64,000 bases of DNA from positions 254,902 to 318,901 of the forward strand of contig CP092081.1 in the NCBI GenBank assembly GCA_022226935.1. Reading direction: 5' to 3'. A model generated the notes under the pieces. It made no database searches. It saw only the letters and a list, made by a program, of their open reading frames with translations, and was not told where the DNA came from. The DNA is from Nitrospira sp. (GTDB taxonomy: Bacteria; Nitrospirota; Nitrospiria; Nitrospirales; Nitrospiraceae). Both the position numbers and the translations under genes were made by a program. The number at the start of each line of letters is the position of its first letter. Position 1 is the first letter of the stretch. Positions 1-8,659 of the stretch are shown here, piece by piece.

Positions 1-27
1 CATTCCCCTACGCGATGTCGGAGGCAT
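1..27 (-). CDS. Possible start of the next chemosensory gene (partial)
   Basis: The stop codon of the CheW-like gene (29-27) overlaps an ATG at 27-25 in a TGATG arrangement. From that ATG the frame stays open for nine codons to the window edge, reading MPPTSRRGM. This would fit a translationally coupled next gene in the operon, for example a CheB or CheR, but nothing of a domain is visible. A second ATG sits at position 3. Only the overlap geometry supports this call. Confidence 0.25.
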
Positions 28-503
28 CAAGCAAGGCGCTGTGATGCGACCCCTAAAGTTGCCAGGTTGATGAGAGGCAGTTGTTCGTCGCCTGCGACAC
101 AGGATCCGGCGATGTCCGGATCGAGGCCGTTTTGATACTGCACCTCTGAGCGCGGCACCACATGCAGCGATGGCACTTGAGCATCGATACAAATGGCAAG
201 AGGACCGTCGACATGTTTGACGATCAGGCACAGCGACTCCTCTTCGCCCACCGTGCGGTTGAATTTTGCCGCAAGATCGAAGACCGGAAGGCACGACTCC
301 TCATGGCGAACCAGCGAGGTGACAAACGGCGTGTCACTGGGAACCGCCGTGGTGCCGGGCCATGGCAGGACACCACCGATTTCCTCGGTCCTGGCGGCTA
401 GCCGTTTCCCGGCGACTGAAAACACCACCATATTCTGGACTCGTGCGTGCGTCGCACCCGACGCCGTACTGTGTGACTGCCTGCGTAATTGACTACGTAG
501 CAT
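27..503 (-). CDS. cheW: CheW-like adaptor protein
   Basis: A 158-residue single-domain CheW-like protein expected to bridge the receptor array and CheA in the cytoplasm. The beta-barrel pattern is recognisable: VVFSVAGKRLA at the start of the domain, a central 'LPVFDLAAKF' strand like the 'VIDLR' strand of CheW, and a closing 'LPLINLATL'. The first 24 residues are basic and polar with no domain character, so the true start may be the ATG at 431 (MVVFSVAGKRLA). It is the last complete gene of the cluster on this side and lies 15 bases below the preceding CheW-like gene. It diverges enough from canonical CheW that a dedicated scaffold role is possible. Confidence 0.8.
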   Translation of the reverse strand: MLRSQLRRQSHSTASGATHARVQNMVVFSVAGKRLAARTEEIGGVLPWPGTTAVPSDTPFVTSLVRHEESCLPVFDLAAKFNRTVGEEESLCLIVKHVDGPLAICIDAQVPSLHVVPRSEVQYQNGLDPDIAGSCVAGDEQLPLINLATLGVASQRLA

Positions 504-518
504 GCTGACCCTCGATGC

Positions 519-1091
519 TTAGCTCACAGGGCTCGTGGACATCGACACCGTCTCATCGACAGTCGCCACCGGCACATGCAGCCGGGAGTCACTCTCTCCA
601 GGCTTGCGTTCCGCAAATCGGATCGCAAACATCTCCAATGCGTGCGGTCTGAGCGGAAGCTCGAGCACCCAAAAAGGATTGGCGATCAGCGCGACGGAGG
701 AGGTGTCGACGAAAAATCCCAACAATCGCTCCCGTTCCTTGCCCCGGAACTGAGGGGGTAACGGATGAATCAGCGCGCGCTCGACGTCCAGCAGCCCGAG
801 CACCTTGTCGACCGCAAATGACCGCGACCGTTCTTCATTGCCGTACAGAATCAGTCTGGTATCGGGTGAAGATCCTTTGGAAACGATCTTGAGTCGAACG
901 GACAGATCGGTTCGTTCGTAATCCATACCGGCCCACGTGACGAGCCCGTCAGAGCCGGCCGAGGCGGGCATCACGATGCCGTGAACCCATTGCGCGGGAA
1001 AAGCTATGGAGGAGCCACCGATCAACGCGACAAGAAATCTGACCGCTTGGCCGCTCGATAGGGTGACTGCCCGTTGTCCGCGAAGACCCAT
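519..1091 (-). CDS. Divergent CheW-like domain protein
   Basis: A 190-residue protein with a weak CheW-like fold. 'VRFLVALIGGSSIAFPAQWVHG' corresponds to the first strands of CheW, where a ligand-free sensor adaptor recognises its receptor, and 'RLILYGNEERSRSFAVDKVLGL' corresponds to the second half. A GAAGGA ribosome-binding site precedes the ATG at 1091 by five bases. It sits between the hybrid CheA and another CheW, so it is almost certainly part of the signalling complex. The C-terminal 40 residues lack a recognisable motif. An alternative description is a FrzB/PilI-like coupling protein; the sequence alone does not separate these. Confidence 0.65.
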   Translation of the reverse strand: MGLRGQRAVTLSSGQAVRFLVALIGGSSIAFPAQWVHGIVMPASAGSDGLVTWAGMDYERTDLSVRLKIVSKGSSPDTRLILYGNEERSRSFAVDKVLGLLDVERALIHPLPPQFRGKERERLLGFFVDTSSVALIANPFWVLELPLRPHALEMFAIRFAERKPGESDSRLHVPVATVDETVSMSTSPVS

Positions 1092-1138
1092 ATGTGTCCT
1101 TCATTCTGCCAGGAACAGCAGGAGTCGGCAAAACCTTG

Positions 1139-4100
1139 TTATTTTTCGGCCCGCGCCTCGACACCGGTCCATTTGCGCACTTCTTGAATCAATGCCCGTT
1201 CTTCGACCGGTTTAGCAATGTAACCCGATGCGCCGACACTGACCGCCATCTGGCGATGCTTCTCGCCCGCCCGTGTCGTCATCACGAGAATCGGAATCGC
1301 CTGAGTTTGAGGTCTCGCCCGAAGGGCTTGGATGACTTCGTAGCCGTTCAACTTGGGCATTTCGAGATCGGTGATAATCAGTTGGTAGGCTTGCACCATC
1401 GCTTTGCGGCATCCCTCTTCGCCGTCCGTCGCCGTTTCGACGGTATACCCCGCGGCTTCGAGCATGCGGCCTACGAACTTTCTGATGCTGAGGGAATCGT
1501 CTATCAACAGGAGCGGTAGCGGCGAGGGGGCATCCGGCCGCACGTCGCTGTGTCCCGTCGCGTCTTCAATCAACGACGCCGCCGGAGCCTGCGCGATCGA
1601 CATGGGTTCATGGTACTCGCGCGCGGTCAGGCGGCTGACATCCAACACCAGCACTACACGTCCCTCGGGATCGATCGTGGCGCCACCGAACACGGAGCGT
1701 TCATACGGTTTCAGTCCACCCAGCGACTTGATGACGATTTCCTGCCGGCCCAGCAATTCGTCCACTGCACAACCGAGCGCGCCGGTCGACGTGCGCACGA
1801 TCACCACGGGAGACACTCCGTCTGTTATCCCCGCCTCGCGTCGAATGAGGCTGCCGAGCGGATAGACCTCGATGGCCTCGTCGCCAATTTGGGCTACCTG
1901 CCGATCACCCATCTGTTGCAGCGTTGACGCCGTCGACATGGTCACTTCGCGCACACTCGGCAGAGGAATCGCATAGCGTTCCTTTCCGACCCGCACGAGC
2001 AATGCCGTGGCGATCAACAGCGTGAGCGGCAAATGCATGGTGAACTTCGTGCCCTGCCCGCGCACCGATTCCACCTCGATATGCCCGTTCATCGTCTCGA
2101 TGACGCGCTTGACCACATCCATGCCGACGCCACGTCCCGCTTGGTCGCCGACGGCATCGGCGGTGGAGAATCCCGGCAAGAAGATAAACTTGATGACTTC
2201 GCTCTCGGGAAGGGTTTCAGCCACATCCTGCCTGACGAGTCCCAACTTGACGGCCTTCGCCTTGATCTTGGCGATGTCGAGCCCCGCGCCGTCGTCTTCG
2301 ACCTCGATCAGCACTGAATTGCCGCGATGCGCAGCATGCAGATAAATCGTGCCCGCCGCCGGCTTGCCTTGCGCCCGGCGGACGGCCGCCGGCTCAATGC
2401 CGTGGTAGACGGCGTTCCTGACTAAATGCACCAGGGGGTCCACCAAACGCTCGACGACACCGGTGTCGATTTCGGTGTGTTCACCGGAGGTGACCAAATT
2501 CACGTCTTTTCCCGTGGCCCTGGCCATTTCGCGGGCCGCACGACGAAAGCGGGTAAATGGAGTACCGATCGGCACCATACGGGCGCGAGCGATTTCGTCG
2601 CGCATGCCGAGCGTCAACTGCTGCAGTGATCCCATGTCGTCCTGAGCGCGGTGGATAGATCCTGACAGCTGCGACATGGATTCGCTGATGTCCGCCGTCA
2701 CCTCGCTGATGCGACGGGCCAGAATATTGAAGTCATCGTACTTATCGAATTCCAGACTGCCGAAGTCGCTGACACCGGGAAACCCTTGCGGCAGTGATTC
2801 TCCTTGGGCCGTAGGAGACGGTTGAAAGGAGAAGGTGTGTTTGTCCTCGAATGTCCGTACGGCATCCGTGAGGCGATTCTTATTGGCCAACACTTGAGTA
2901 GCCAGATGATCCAGCGTGCGCAACCGTTGTTCGAGACGCCCGCGATCGATGACCAATTCGCCGACCAGATTGAGCAGGCGTTCCAGCCGGTCGCGGCTGA
3001 CCCGGATTACCTCCCGCTCTTCTCCGGCTTTTCCCTCGCCGGCATTGGCCGGATCAGCCGTTTCAGGCTCATGCAGATCGAGAGGCACGACTGTTTCGAT
3101 CTGCGAGGGAACAGCAGACTCGATGGCCCCTGCCGTTGCGGCGTCACCCAATCCCTTCAATTCCTGAAGCGATGCCGCAAACCGCTGTCGCGTCCTGGTA
3201 AGCATCGAGGGGTCGCGCCGCATCAAGGCACGAATGACATCGATCGCGCGCAGGAGCACATCCGTATGGCCGGGAAGAAACTTCAGACGGCCCTCGCGAA
3301 CCGCGCCCATGAAATCTTCGATGTGGTGCGTGAGGTCACCGATTGATGGGAACCCGACGGTATAGGCAGACCCTTTCAACGTATGAGCCGTACGGAACAG
3401 TTGGTGAACGATGTCCGGGTTGGCCGCATCCTTGTCCACTCGCAACAAGTCGGTCTCGAGACTTTCCAAATATTCCTGCGCCTCGGGAGCGAAATACGAG
3501 ATAACTTCGGCATCCAGCATCGGAATGAGATAGGCTTCCGACAATTCGACCGGATGATGGGGCTCTGCAGACTGAACTGCCGGATCAGCGGGCATGGCCG
3601 CTGAAAGGCTCGCCTCCTCGGCAGACGCGCTTCTGCTTGGTGCGGAAGCCGCATCCGCTTGTTGGACCTGGGGCAGGCTTTGCTCGAGCTCGCGAAGCAT
3701 CGTCGTCATACAGGGCACGTCTTGCCGTAACCGGGACAGCTGCTGCGGGTCTCGCGCCATCAACGAACGCATCAGATCCACCGCATGCCGGATCGTGGCG
3801 ATCCACTGAGGCGTAATGGCGGCCTTGCCTTCGCGAACCGCGATCATGCAGCTTTCGATAGGGAAAGCCACATCCCCCACCACCTGACATCCGACGGTGT
3901 AAGCCGACCCCTTGAGCGTATGGGCGACACGATACAGTTGGTGAATGGTCTCGGCATCCGATAAGTTGAGGTCCAAACGCTGGAGAAGCGTCTGAATTGT
4001 ATTCAGATACTCCTCAGCTTCAGGAGCAAAGTAAGAAAGAACCTCTTCGTCCATCACAGGCAAAAGGTAGTCATCTGCCGGCTCGGTCGAGGTGGTGAGG

Positions 4101-4519
4101 GACTGTGCTGAGCCGTCCTCAGAAACTACCGGCAGGAATTGCGCGCACCGTTGCACGAACCCATCCACGAGAGAGGCATCTTCACCTTCGCCCCGCCCGA
4201 TCCGTGCGACCTGATGCCGGAAGGAGGCGACGATATCGCGGATCACCTCAAAGGCCACCGGCCACTGAGTCGGAGACATTTCCTGCACATGCTCCAGCGT
4301 CTCTTCGAGTAACGCCCCGAGTTGCCCCAGACCGGGAAACCCATACAACAGCGCCGCGCCTTTGAGCTTATGGCCGACGGCATGGAATTCGGCGACATCA
4401 CCCGGTTCAGGACGCGCGTTCCCTTCCGGGTGCAAGGCTTTCCAGAACCGTTCCATGTCGTCGCCGGCTTCGGCCACGAAAATGTCCAGCAGCTGGTCGC
4501 GATCAAAATCAGCGCTCAT
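1139..4519 (-). CDS. cheA: Hybrid CheA histidine kinase with three Hpt domains and a receiver
   Basis: This 1126-residue kinase should phosphorylate itself on Hpt histidines and pass the phosphate to receivers in the operon. Three Hpt domains carry conserved histidines at about H50 (HKLKGAALLYG), H200 and H379 (both HTLKGSAYTVG). Then come the dimerisation helices, a HATPase domain with the N box 'HLVRNAVYHG' and the G boxes 'DDGAGLD' and 'GRGVGMDVVK', a CheW-like regulatory domain, and a C-terminal receiver with 'LIDDS', the acceptor in 'IITDLEMPKLNG' and the lysine in 'YIAKP'. No P2 domain is apparent. Hpt2 and Hpt3 are clearly a duplication, each preceded by an 'EVxSYFAPEAxEYL' helix. The layout resembles PilL/ChpA and FrzE more than Escherichia coli CheA. 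It follows the MCP gene with a gap of about 50 bases containing a 6-bp hairpin (4537-4542 with 4553-4558). Confidence 0.95.
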   Translation of the reverse strand: MSADFDRDQLLDIFVAEAGDDMERFWKALHPEGNARPEPGDVAEFHAVGHKLKGAALLYGFPGLGQLGALLEETLEHVQEMSPTQWPVAFEVIRDIVASFRHQVARIGRGEGEDASLVDGFVQRCAQFLPVVSEDGSAQSLTTSTEPADDYLLPVMDEEVLSYFAPEAEEYLNTIQTLLQRLDLNLSDAETIHQLYRVAHTLKGSAYTVGCQVVGDVAFPIESCMIAVREGKAAITPQWIATIRHAVDLMRSLMARDPQQLSRLRQDVPCMTTMLRELEQSLPQVQQADAASAPSRSASAEEASLSAAMPADPAVQSAEPHHPVELSEAYLIPMLDAEVISYFAPEAQEYLESLETDLLRVDKDAANPDIVHQLFRTAHTLKGSAYTVGFPSIGDLTHHIEDFMGAVREGRLKFLPGHTDVLLRAIDVIRALMRRDPSMLTRTRQRFAASLQELKGLGDAATAGAIESAVPSQIETVVPLDLHEPETADPANAGEGKAGEEREVIRVSRDRLERLLNLVGELVIDRGRLEQRLRTLDHLATQVLANKNRLTDAVRTFEDKHTFSFQPSPTAQGESLPQGFPGVSDFGSLEFDKYDDFNILARRISEVTADISESMSQLSGSIHRAQDDMGSLQQLTLGMRDEIARARMVPIGTPFTRFRRAAREMARATGKDVNLVTSGEHTEIDTGVVERLVDPLVHLVRNAVYHGIEPAAVRRAQGKPAAGTIYLHAAHRGNSVLIEVEDDGAGLDIAKIKAKAVKLGLVRQDVAETLPESEVIKFIFLPGFSTADAVGDQAGRGVGMDVVKRVIETMNGHIEVESVRGQGTKFTMHLPLTLLIATALLVRVGKERYAIPLPSVREVTMSTASTLQQMGDRQVAQIGDEAIEVYPLGSLIRREAGITDGVSPVVIVRTSTGALGCAVDELLGRQEIVIKSLGGLKPYERSVFGGATIDPEGRVVLVLDVSRLTAREYHEPMSIAQAPAASLIEDATGHSDVRPDAPSPLPLLLIDDSLSIRKFVGRMLEAAGYTVETATDGEEGCRKAMVQAYQLIITDLEMPKLNGYEVIQALRARPQTQAIPILVMTTRAGEKHRQMAVSVGASGYIAKPVEERALIQEVRKWTGVEARAEK

Positions 4520-4571
4520 AGCCCTACGTCATATCCGAGCGGAGACTGGGCACCGCTCTTCTAGAATCCTG

Positions 4572-6446
4572 CTACGCCAGCTTGAACTGAGCGACTGAGG
4601 AGTTGAGGCCTTCGGCCAACTTGGCCATATCCTCGATCGTGAGTCGCGTGGAGTCGGTTTGCTTCTGCGTCGCCACGGCGCCGCCGGTGAACTCCTTAAT
4701 TGCGCGGCCGACTTTTTCCGTCGACGAAGTCTGCTCTGACGCCGCGCTGGCGATATTCTGGGCCAATTCGGAAGACCGTTTCGCAATGTCTGAAATTTCG
4801 GCGAACACGTCACCGGTCCGCAGAGCCGAGGCAGACCCGGCTTCCACCGCCTGTGTTTCATGTTCCATCGCGACCACCGCATCCTGCGTTTCCGTTTGAA
4901 TCACTTTGACGAGGTCCGCAATTTCGCGCGTGGCCTGCGTAGAACTTTCCGCCAGCTTTCTCACCTGGTCGGCGACGACGGCGAATCGCGCACCGGCCTC
5001 ACCGGCGCCCGCCGCCTCAATGGCGGCGTTGAGCGCGAGGAGGTTCGTCTGGTTGGCGATATCCCGAATGGTCGACACGATCTGGGAAATTTCGAGCGAA
5101 CGGTCACCGAGGCCCTTCACCTGCTTGGACATGCGTTGCACCGCCGAACGAATACTTTGCATGTCGCGCACCGTTTCCTGCACCGCGACGTTTCCGCGTT
5201 CTGTCGCCGACAACACTTGCTTCGCGGAATCTGAGGAGGCACCCGCCGTGCTGGCGACCTGACGCATACCGGCTGCGAGTTGTTCGACCGCGCCCAGCGT
5301 CCGGACTGATTCTTCCGCCTGCGCGCGGGCCGTTCCGGACATCTGTCCGGCCGAATCCCGGAGCGTACCGGCCGACTTGTTCACACGGTCGGCGGCTTCA
5401 CGCACCTGTTTCAACAACTGGCCGAATCGCGCGATCATGAGATTGAAACCGTCGGCCAGGTTTCCGAACATGTCGGCCGTCACCTCGCCTCGACGGGTCA
5501 AGTCTCCTTTACCCACTTCGGAGACGAGCACGAGGAATTGCATCAGGCGTTTCTGCATCAAGTCGCGTTCTTCCTCCGTCGACACGAGAGCCGTAATACG
5601 ATCGAGCATGGAGTTGAACGCCGTGGCCATCTGCCCCAGCTCATCGTGCGACTCGATTTTCGCACGCGCTTGCAGGTTGCCGCCGGCGGCCTGCGTGGCG
5701 ACATTGGCAATGTGGGTAATGTTTCGCGACAAGAAGGTCGCAAGGAGATATCCGACGAACAATCCCAGGGCCACGGCCACCAGACCACCGGCCACGAGAA
5801 TAAAGGTACCGCTGGCGGCGAGGGATTGAGCGTCGTCGTTCAGATCTTTCGCCACCGCCTCAATACTGGTGACCTGCTCGTTGTGGCGCTTCACGGCGTT
5901 TTCGAATGAAGGCGTCAAGTTCACCGTCAAGGCCAAGATACCGAGCGCCCGCATTTGCTCGGCTTGTACCGCGGACAGCGTGTTGCGATCGAAGCTATCG
6001 GCCATCGCGCTGAGGGCGCCGTCGGCCTCCTGGAAATATTTTTTGAGCGCCGGCTCAAACAGCGTAAGGTCCTTCATTTCGTCGCGGCCTGATCGAGAGA
6101 CCCGCAAGTTGGTGCTCTTGTAGTTGTTGACGGCTTTTTCGATTTCGGCTTTCAACGGAGGAAGCTTCGTGATTTCTTGGGCGAAGTCGCTTTGTTTCGT
6201 GGCAGAGGCGACGTCCAGCAAGATCTGGTGATGCTTGGTGAGCGCCGTTCCCATCTGCGCGAATTCGGCCAGCGGCACCGTATAGTCTCCGTACACGGTT
6301 TGCGACTGGGCACTGAGCTGGCGCAAGGTGAACACACCGACGCTGGCCATGATCATGATGATGAAACTCACCAGACCGAAACTGAGCATCAGCTTCGATC
6401 GTGTTTTCATGTCCTGAAATCGATTGGTAACGCCTTGCCCGATCAT
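4572..6446 (-). CDS. Methyl-accepting chemotaxis protein, PilJ-like
   Basis: A 624-residue inner-membrane chemoreceptor. TM1 spans about residues 19-40, a helical periplasmic region of the four-helix-bundle type runs to about 210, and TM2 spans about 213-238. A HAMP domain follows at 239-291, with a second HAMP-like segment around 305-345 ([10 protein letters not shown]). The long cytoplasmic coiled coil ends in a signalling tip reading '[20 protein letters not shown]', the standard CheA/CheW contact. Two HAMP-like units are typical of PilJ-type receptors linked to type IV pili. The gene lies between cheW and cheA, so it is probably the dedicated receptor of this cluster. The ligand is unknown. 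Confidence 0.93.
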   Translation of the reverse strand: MIGQGVTNRFQDMKTRSKLMLSFGLVSFIIMIMASVGVFTLRQLSAQSQTVYGDYTVPLAEFAQMGTALTKHHQILLDVASATKQSDFAQEITKLPPLKAEIEKAVNNYKSTNLRVSRSGRDEMKDLTLFEPALKKYFQEADGALSAMADSFDRNTLSAVQAEQMRALGILALTVNLTPSFENAVKRHNEQVTSIEAVAKDLNDDAQSLAASGTFILVAGGLVAVALGLFVGYLLATFLSRNITHIANVATQAAGGNLQARAKIESHDELGQMATAFNSMLDRITALVSTEEERDLMQKRLMQFLVLVSEVGKGDLTRRGEVTADMFGNLADGFNLMIARFGQLLKQVREAADRVNKSAGTLRDSAGQMSGTARAQAEESVRTLGAVEQLAAGMRQVASTAGASSDSAKQVLSATERGNVAVQETVRDMQSIRSAVQRMSKQVKGLGDRSLEISQIVSTIRDIANQTNLLALNAAIEAAGAGEAGARFAVVADQVRKLAESSTQATREIADLVKVIQTETQDAVVAMEHETQAVEAGSASALRTGDVFAEISDIAKRSSELAQNIASAASEQTSSTEKVGRAIKEFTGGAVATQKQTDSTRLTIEDMAKLAEGLNSSVAQFKLA

Positions 6447-6541
6447 GGTGCGCTCCTCCTTGTTACTGCGTTCTCAAGGTTCGATGGCCGGTCGCACAAT
6501 CCCTGGTCGCGCGGGCCCACGAACCGTCATAGCTCTGTCCA

Positions 6542-7087
6542 TTACACGACCGACAATACCGCACTCCCCCCGTCCACCTGCGCGAAGACTTGCGGGACTT
6601 CCAGCACGCCTCCCAGGCGGTGATCCAGACGGAGCACGGCCGACACACAGGGTCTCGCGCCAGCCGGCCCCGCCTGCATGGCAGGCAACAGATGCTCGCG
6701 GGCCACCGTATGAATTTCAGGAACGTGGTCGACCAATACTCCCACCTGCCTTGCGCCGTGACGTATCACCACCGCAAAGGGCAGTGCCGTGTTGCTCACC
6801 GACAAACCGAGGCTCCCGCGCAAATCGACCAGCGTGATCACCGTTCCCCTGAGGTTGGTTACTCCCGTCAGGTAGCTGGGCATGCTGGGCACAGCCGTCA
6901 CCGCTTCCACTTCGAACACTTCACTGACATGACGGAGATCAATGGCGAAGAGTTCTCCTCCCAGCGTCAATACGCACATGCGCAGCACGCCTTCAGTCGG
7001 TGGGGCGGAAGACCTCGATGTACCGGAGGATCCCTGGGTCGGAGAGGAAGCGGAAGGCTGAGACTGGATGATTGGAACGTCGTTCAT
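6542..7087 (-). CDS. cheW: CheW coupling protein
   Basis: A canonical CheW domain of about 140 residues follows a 35-residue serine/proline-rich N-terminus. Diagnostic strands are 'LTLGGELFAIDLRHVSEVFE', 'LTGVTNLRGTVITLVDLR' and 'HTVAREHLLPAM'. It should link the upstream MCP-type receptor to the hybrid CheA. It is the most typical of the three CheW-like proteins here. It ends about 95 bases before the MCP start and lies three bases below the single-receiver gene, so the genes are likely co-transcribed. Confidence 0.93.
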   Translation of the reverse strand: MNDVPIIQSQPSASSPTQGSSGTSRSSAPPTEGVLRMCVLTLGGELFAIDLRHVSEVFEVEAVTAVPSMPSYLTGVTNLRGTVITLVDLRGSLGLSVSNTALPFAVVIRHGARQVGVLVDHVPEIHTVAREHLLPAMQAGPAGARPCVSAVLRLDHRLGGVLEVPQVFAQVDGGSAVLSVV

Positions 7088-7090
7088 GAG

Positions 7091-7453
7091 TTAGTTCAGT
7101 GCCCGTTTCACGGCTGCGACCAAATCTTCTGCCTTGAACGGCTTGACCACGTACCCGTTCGCGCCCTGCTGCTGCCCCCAAAACTTATCGCTTTCCTGCC
7201 CCTTGGAGGTGCACAGCACGATCGGAATGCCTTTGAACCGGTCATCACTCTTCAGGTCGCGGCACGCTTGGAATCCGTTACGCCCGGGCATCACCACGTC
7301 CAACACGATCAGATCCGGTTTATCCAGCGCCAACTTATCTTCAAGCTTGTCGGTATTCGGATAGGACACGACCGTATGATTGGCAGACTTGAGATACCCT
7401 TCGATCAACTGCAGTTCCGCGTACGAATCATCGACCACAACAATTTTGCTCAT
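7091..7453 (-). CDS. Single-domain response regulator, PilH/CheY-like
   Basis: A 120-residue stand-alone receiver with acidic pair D8/D9, predicted phosphoacceptor D52 in 'LIVLDVVMPGRNG', T82/S83, and K104 in 'YVVKPF'. The segment 'SDKFWGQQQGANGYVVKPF' is characteristic of the PilH/PilG group of twitching regulators rather than flagellar CheY. It lies directly upstream of cheW and is probably a target or phosphate sink of the hybrid CheA. The AAGGGGGG ribosome-binding site before the ATG is strong. No output domain is present. Confidence 0.93.
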   Translation of the reverse strand: MSKIVVVDDSYAELQLIEGYLKSANHTVVSYPNTDKLEDKLALDKPDLIVLDVVMPGRNGFQACRDLKSDDRFKGIPIVLCTSKGQESDKFWGQQQGANGYVVKPFKAEDLVAAVKRALN

Positions 7454-7516
7454 GAATCCATCCCCCCTTAAACCGCTAAAATGTGCGACAGACAGGTGCC
7501 GAATCCGTCGCCGTGC

Positions 7517-8251
7517 CTACTTCATAGGAATGACAATGCTGATGGCGCCGGCCAAGTCGCCCTCATGCCAGCCTTCTTTCTTGGCGCCCGTGACATCGCG
7601 CTCGCCTTTCGGATTCCCATGGCAGCTGAGGCACGTGGTCGCGGCATATTCCGGATCCATCATGCGCAGCACCGGTCTTCCGTCCAACATGGTGGCCTTG
7701 CTGTACGGCTGTCCCTTGGGATGGCGTGTGTCCGCAAAAATTCTCAACACTTCGGCTTCGAAATCATCGGGCCGGTTTCCCGGAAACCGATAGTCGATGC
7801 TCGTCAGCTTCACGCGAATGCCGGTCTTGCGGTAAAACCGCTCGCCGGACTTGCGCGCAAACACGGCGGGAATGATGCCTTTGAAGCCGACGCCCTGCTT
7901 GTTGATCACGGGCTGCGCCTCATCGATGACTTCTTTTTCCGACTCCACCATGGCAAGGAACAACGGCGCTTGCGGGACGGTGGCCGGACGACTCAGATCG
8001 ATCTTGGTCGCTTTGCGGAACCGGTCGATGACCTGGTTGGCGACGAAGTCCCCCGTTATCCCCTTATCGCCCTTACTGGCATCATTGATCGTCGCCTGGT
8101 TTTCCGAGAGCACCCCGCGTCCGACTTGCACCAATTTGATAAGCAATTCAGCCGTTTCCACTTCGGTATTCGCCGACGCGGCAACGGGCATGCCCACACA
8201 GGCCACCGCCAGGACAGCCACCACGGTTCTGCTGAGAAAATGATTTGCCAT
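7517..8251 (-). CDS. Secreted DUF3365 family c-type haem sensor-like protein
   Basis: A 244-residue exported protein with a signal peptide (MANHFLSRTVV... ending ASANTE). It has a single c-type haem motif 'CLSCHG' near the C-terminus, which places it in the DUF3365/Tll0287-like family: haem proteins with a PAS-like fold thought to sense redox or small molecules in the periplasm. The start is set at 8251 because a strong AGGAGGAGGGGG site precedes that ATG and the signal peptide begins there; the frame stays open 17 codons further upstream. The gene is the first of the chemosensory operon, 63 bases above the receiver gene, which suggests it feeds redox information into that system (inference). 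Confidence 0.88.
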   Translation of the reverse strand: MANHFLSRTVVAVLAVACVGMPVAASANTEVETAELLIKLVQVGRGVLSENQATINDASKGDKGITGDFVANQVIDRFRKATKIDLSRPATVPQAPLFLAMVESEKEVIDEAQPVINKQGVGFKGIIPAVFARKSGERFYRKTGIRVKLTSIDYRFPGNRPDDFEAEVLRIFADTRHPKGQPYSKATMLDGRPVLRMMDPEYAATTCLSCHGNPKGERDVTGAKKEGWHEGDLAGAISIVIPMK

Positions 8252-8324
8252 GCCCCCTCCTCCTGCCGATCTCGATGTCGCTCGTGAGGAATTCGCTCGC
8301 ACGAACTGCGCTAAACCTCTGTCA

Positions 8325-8352
8325 AAGATAGCGCAAAATCAGCGATTGACAA
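8325..8352 (-). promoter_or_regulatory. Sigma70-like promoter of the haem sensor and chemosensory operon
   Basis: On the minus strand, a -35-like TTGTCA (8352-8347) is followed after 16 bases by a -10-like TATCTT (8330-8325). Transcription would start near 8318, about 65 bases before the ATG at 8251. It is the best promoter-like match in the gap and faces the DUF3365 gene. Confidence 0.5.
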
Positions 8353-8659
8353 TTTTTGACTTCGTGACTGTTTCGTCAGCCCCTGCAGCCCCGGCCTGCC
8401 TCGTGCACGTTCGGTGCCAAACAAAACAATTACTTAGAATCTTCGAAAAGGAAGGAGTCGAACGAAATGAAGTCGGCGATTTTGCGGATGATTAGATGTG
8501 GACGATCCACTATACCCACTATGATCAGTCAGCCTGAGCAGGGTTCTCGATTGTTCAACATTTCGAGCGAAGCGCCAAAGTTTGGTCGATTGACGGTCGA
8601 AGTGTCAAAATTACATGCAGCCGAAACGGCAGGAAACTGTCAGACGAAATCTGATCAGG
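8353..8659. other. Intergenic gap upstream of the chemosensory promoter
   Basis: About 300 bases lie between the end of cobQ (8660) and the promoter. No coding region with family character, strong hairpin with a T run, or repeat was seen. The plus-strand reading frame that crosses it continues antisense into cobQ and looks like a shadow. Confidence 0.5.

Noticed and set aside
4537-4558. Hairpin GAGCGG/CCGCTC between the MCP and cheA genes
   Set aside because: It is not followed by a T run on the minus strand, so it is not counted as a terminator. It could be an RNA-stability element.
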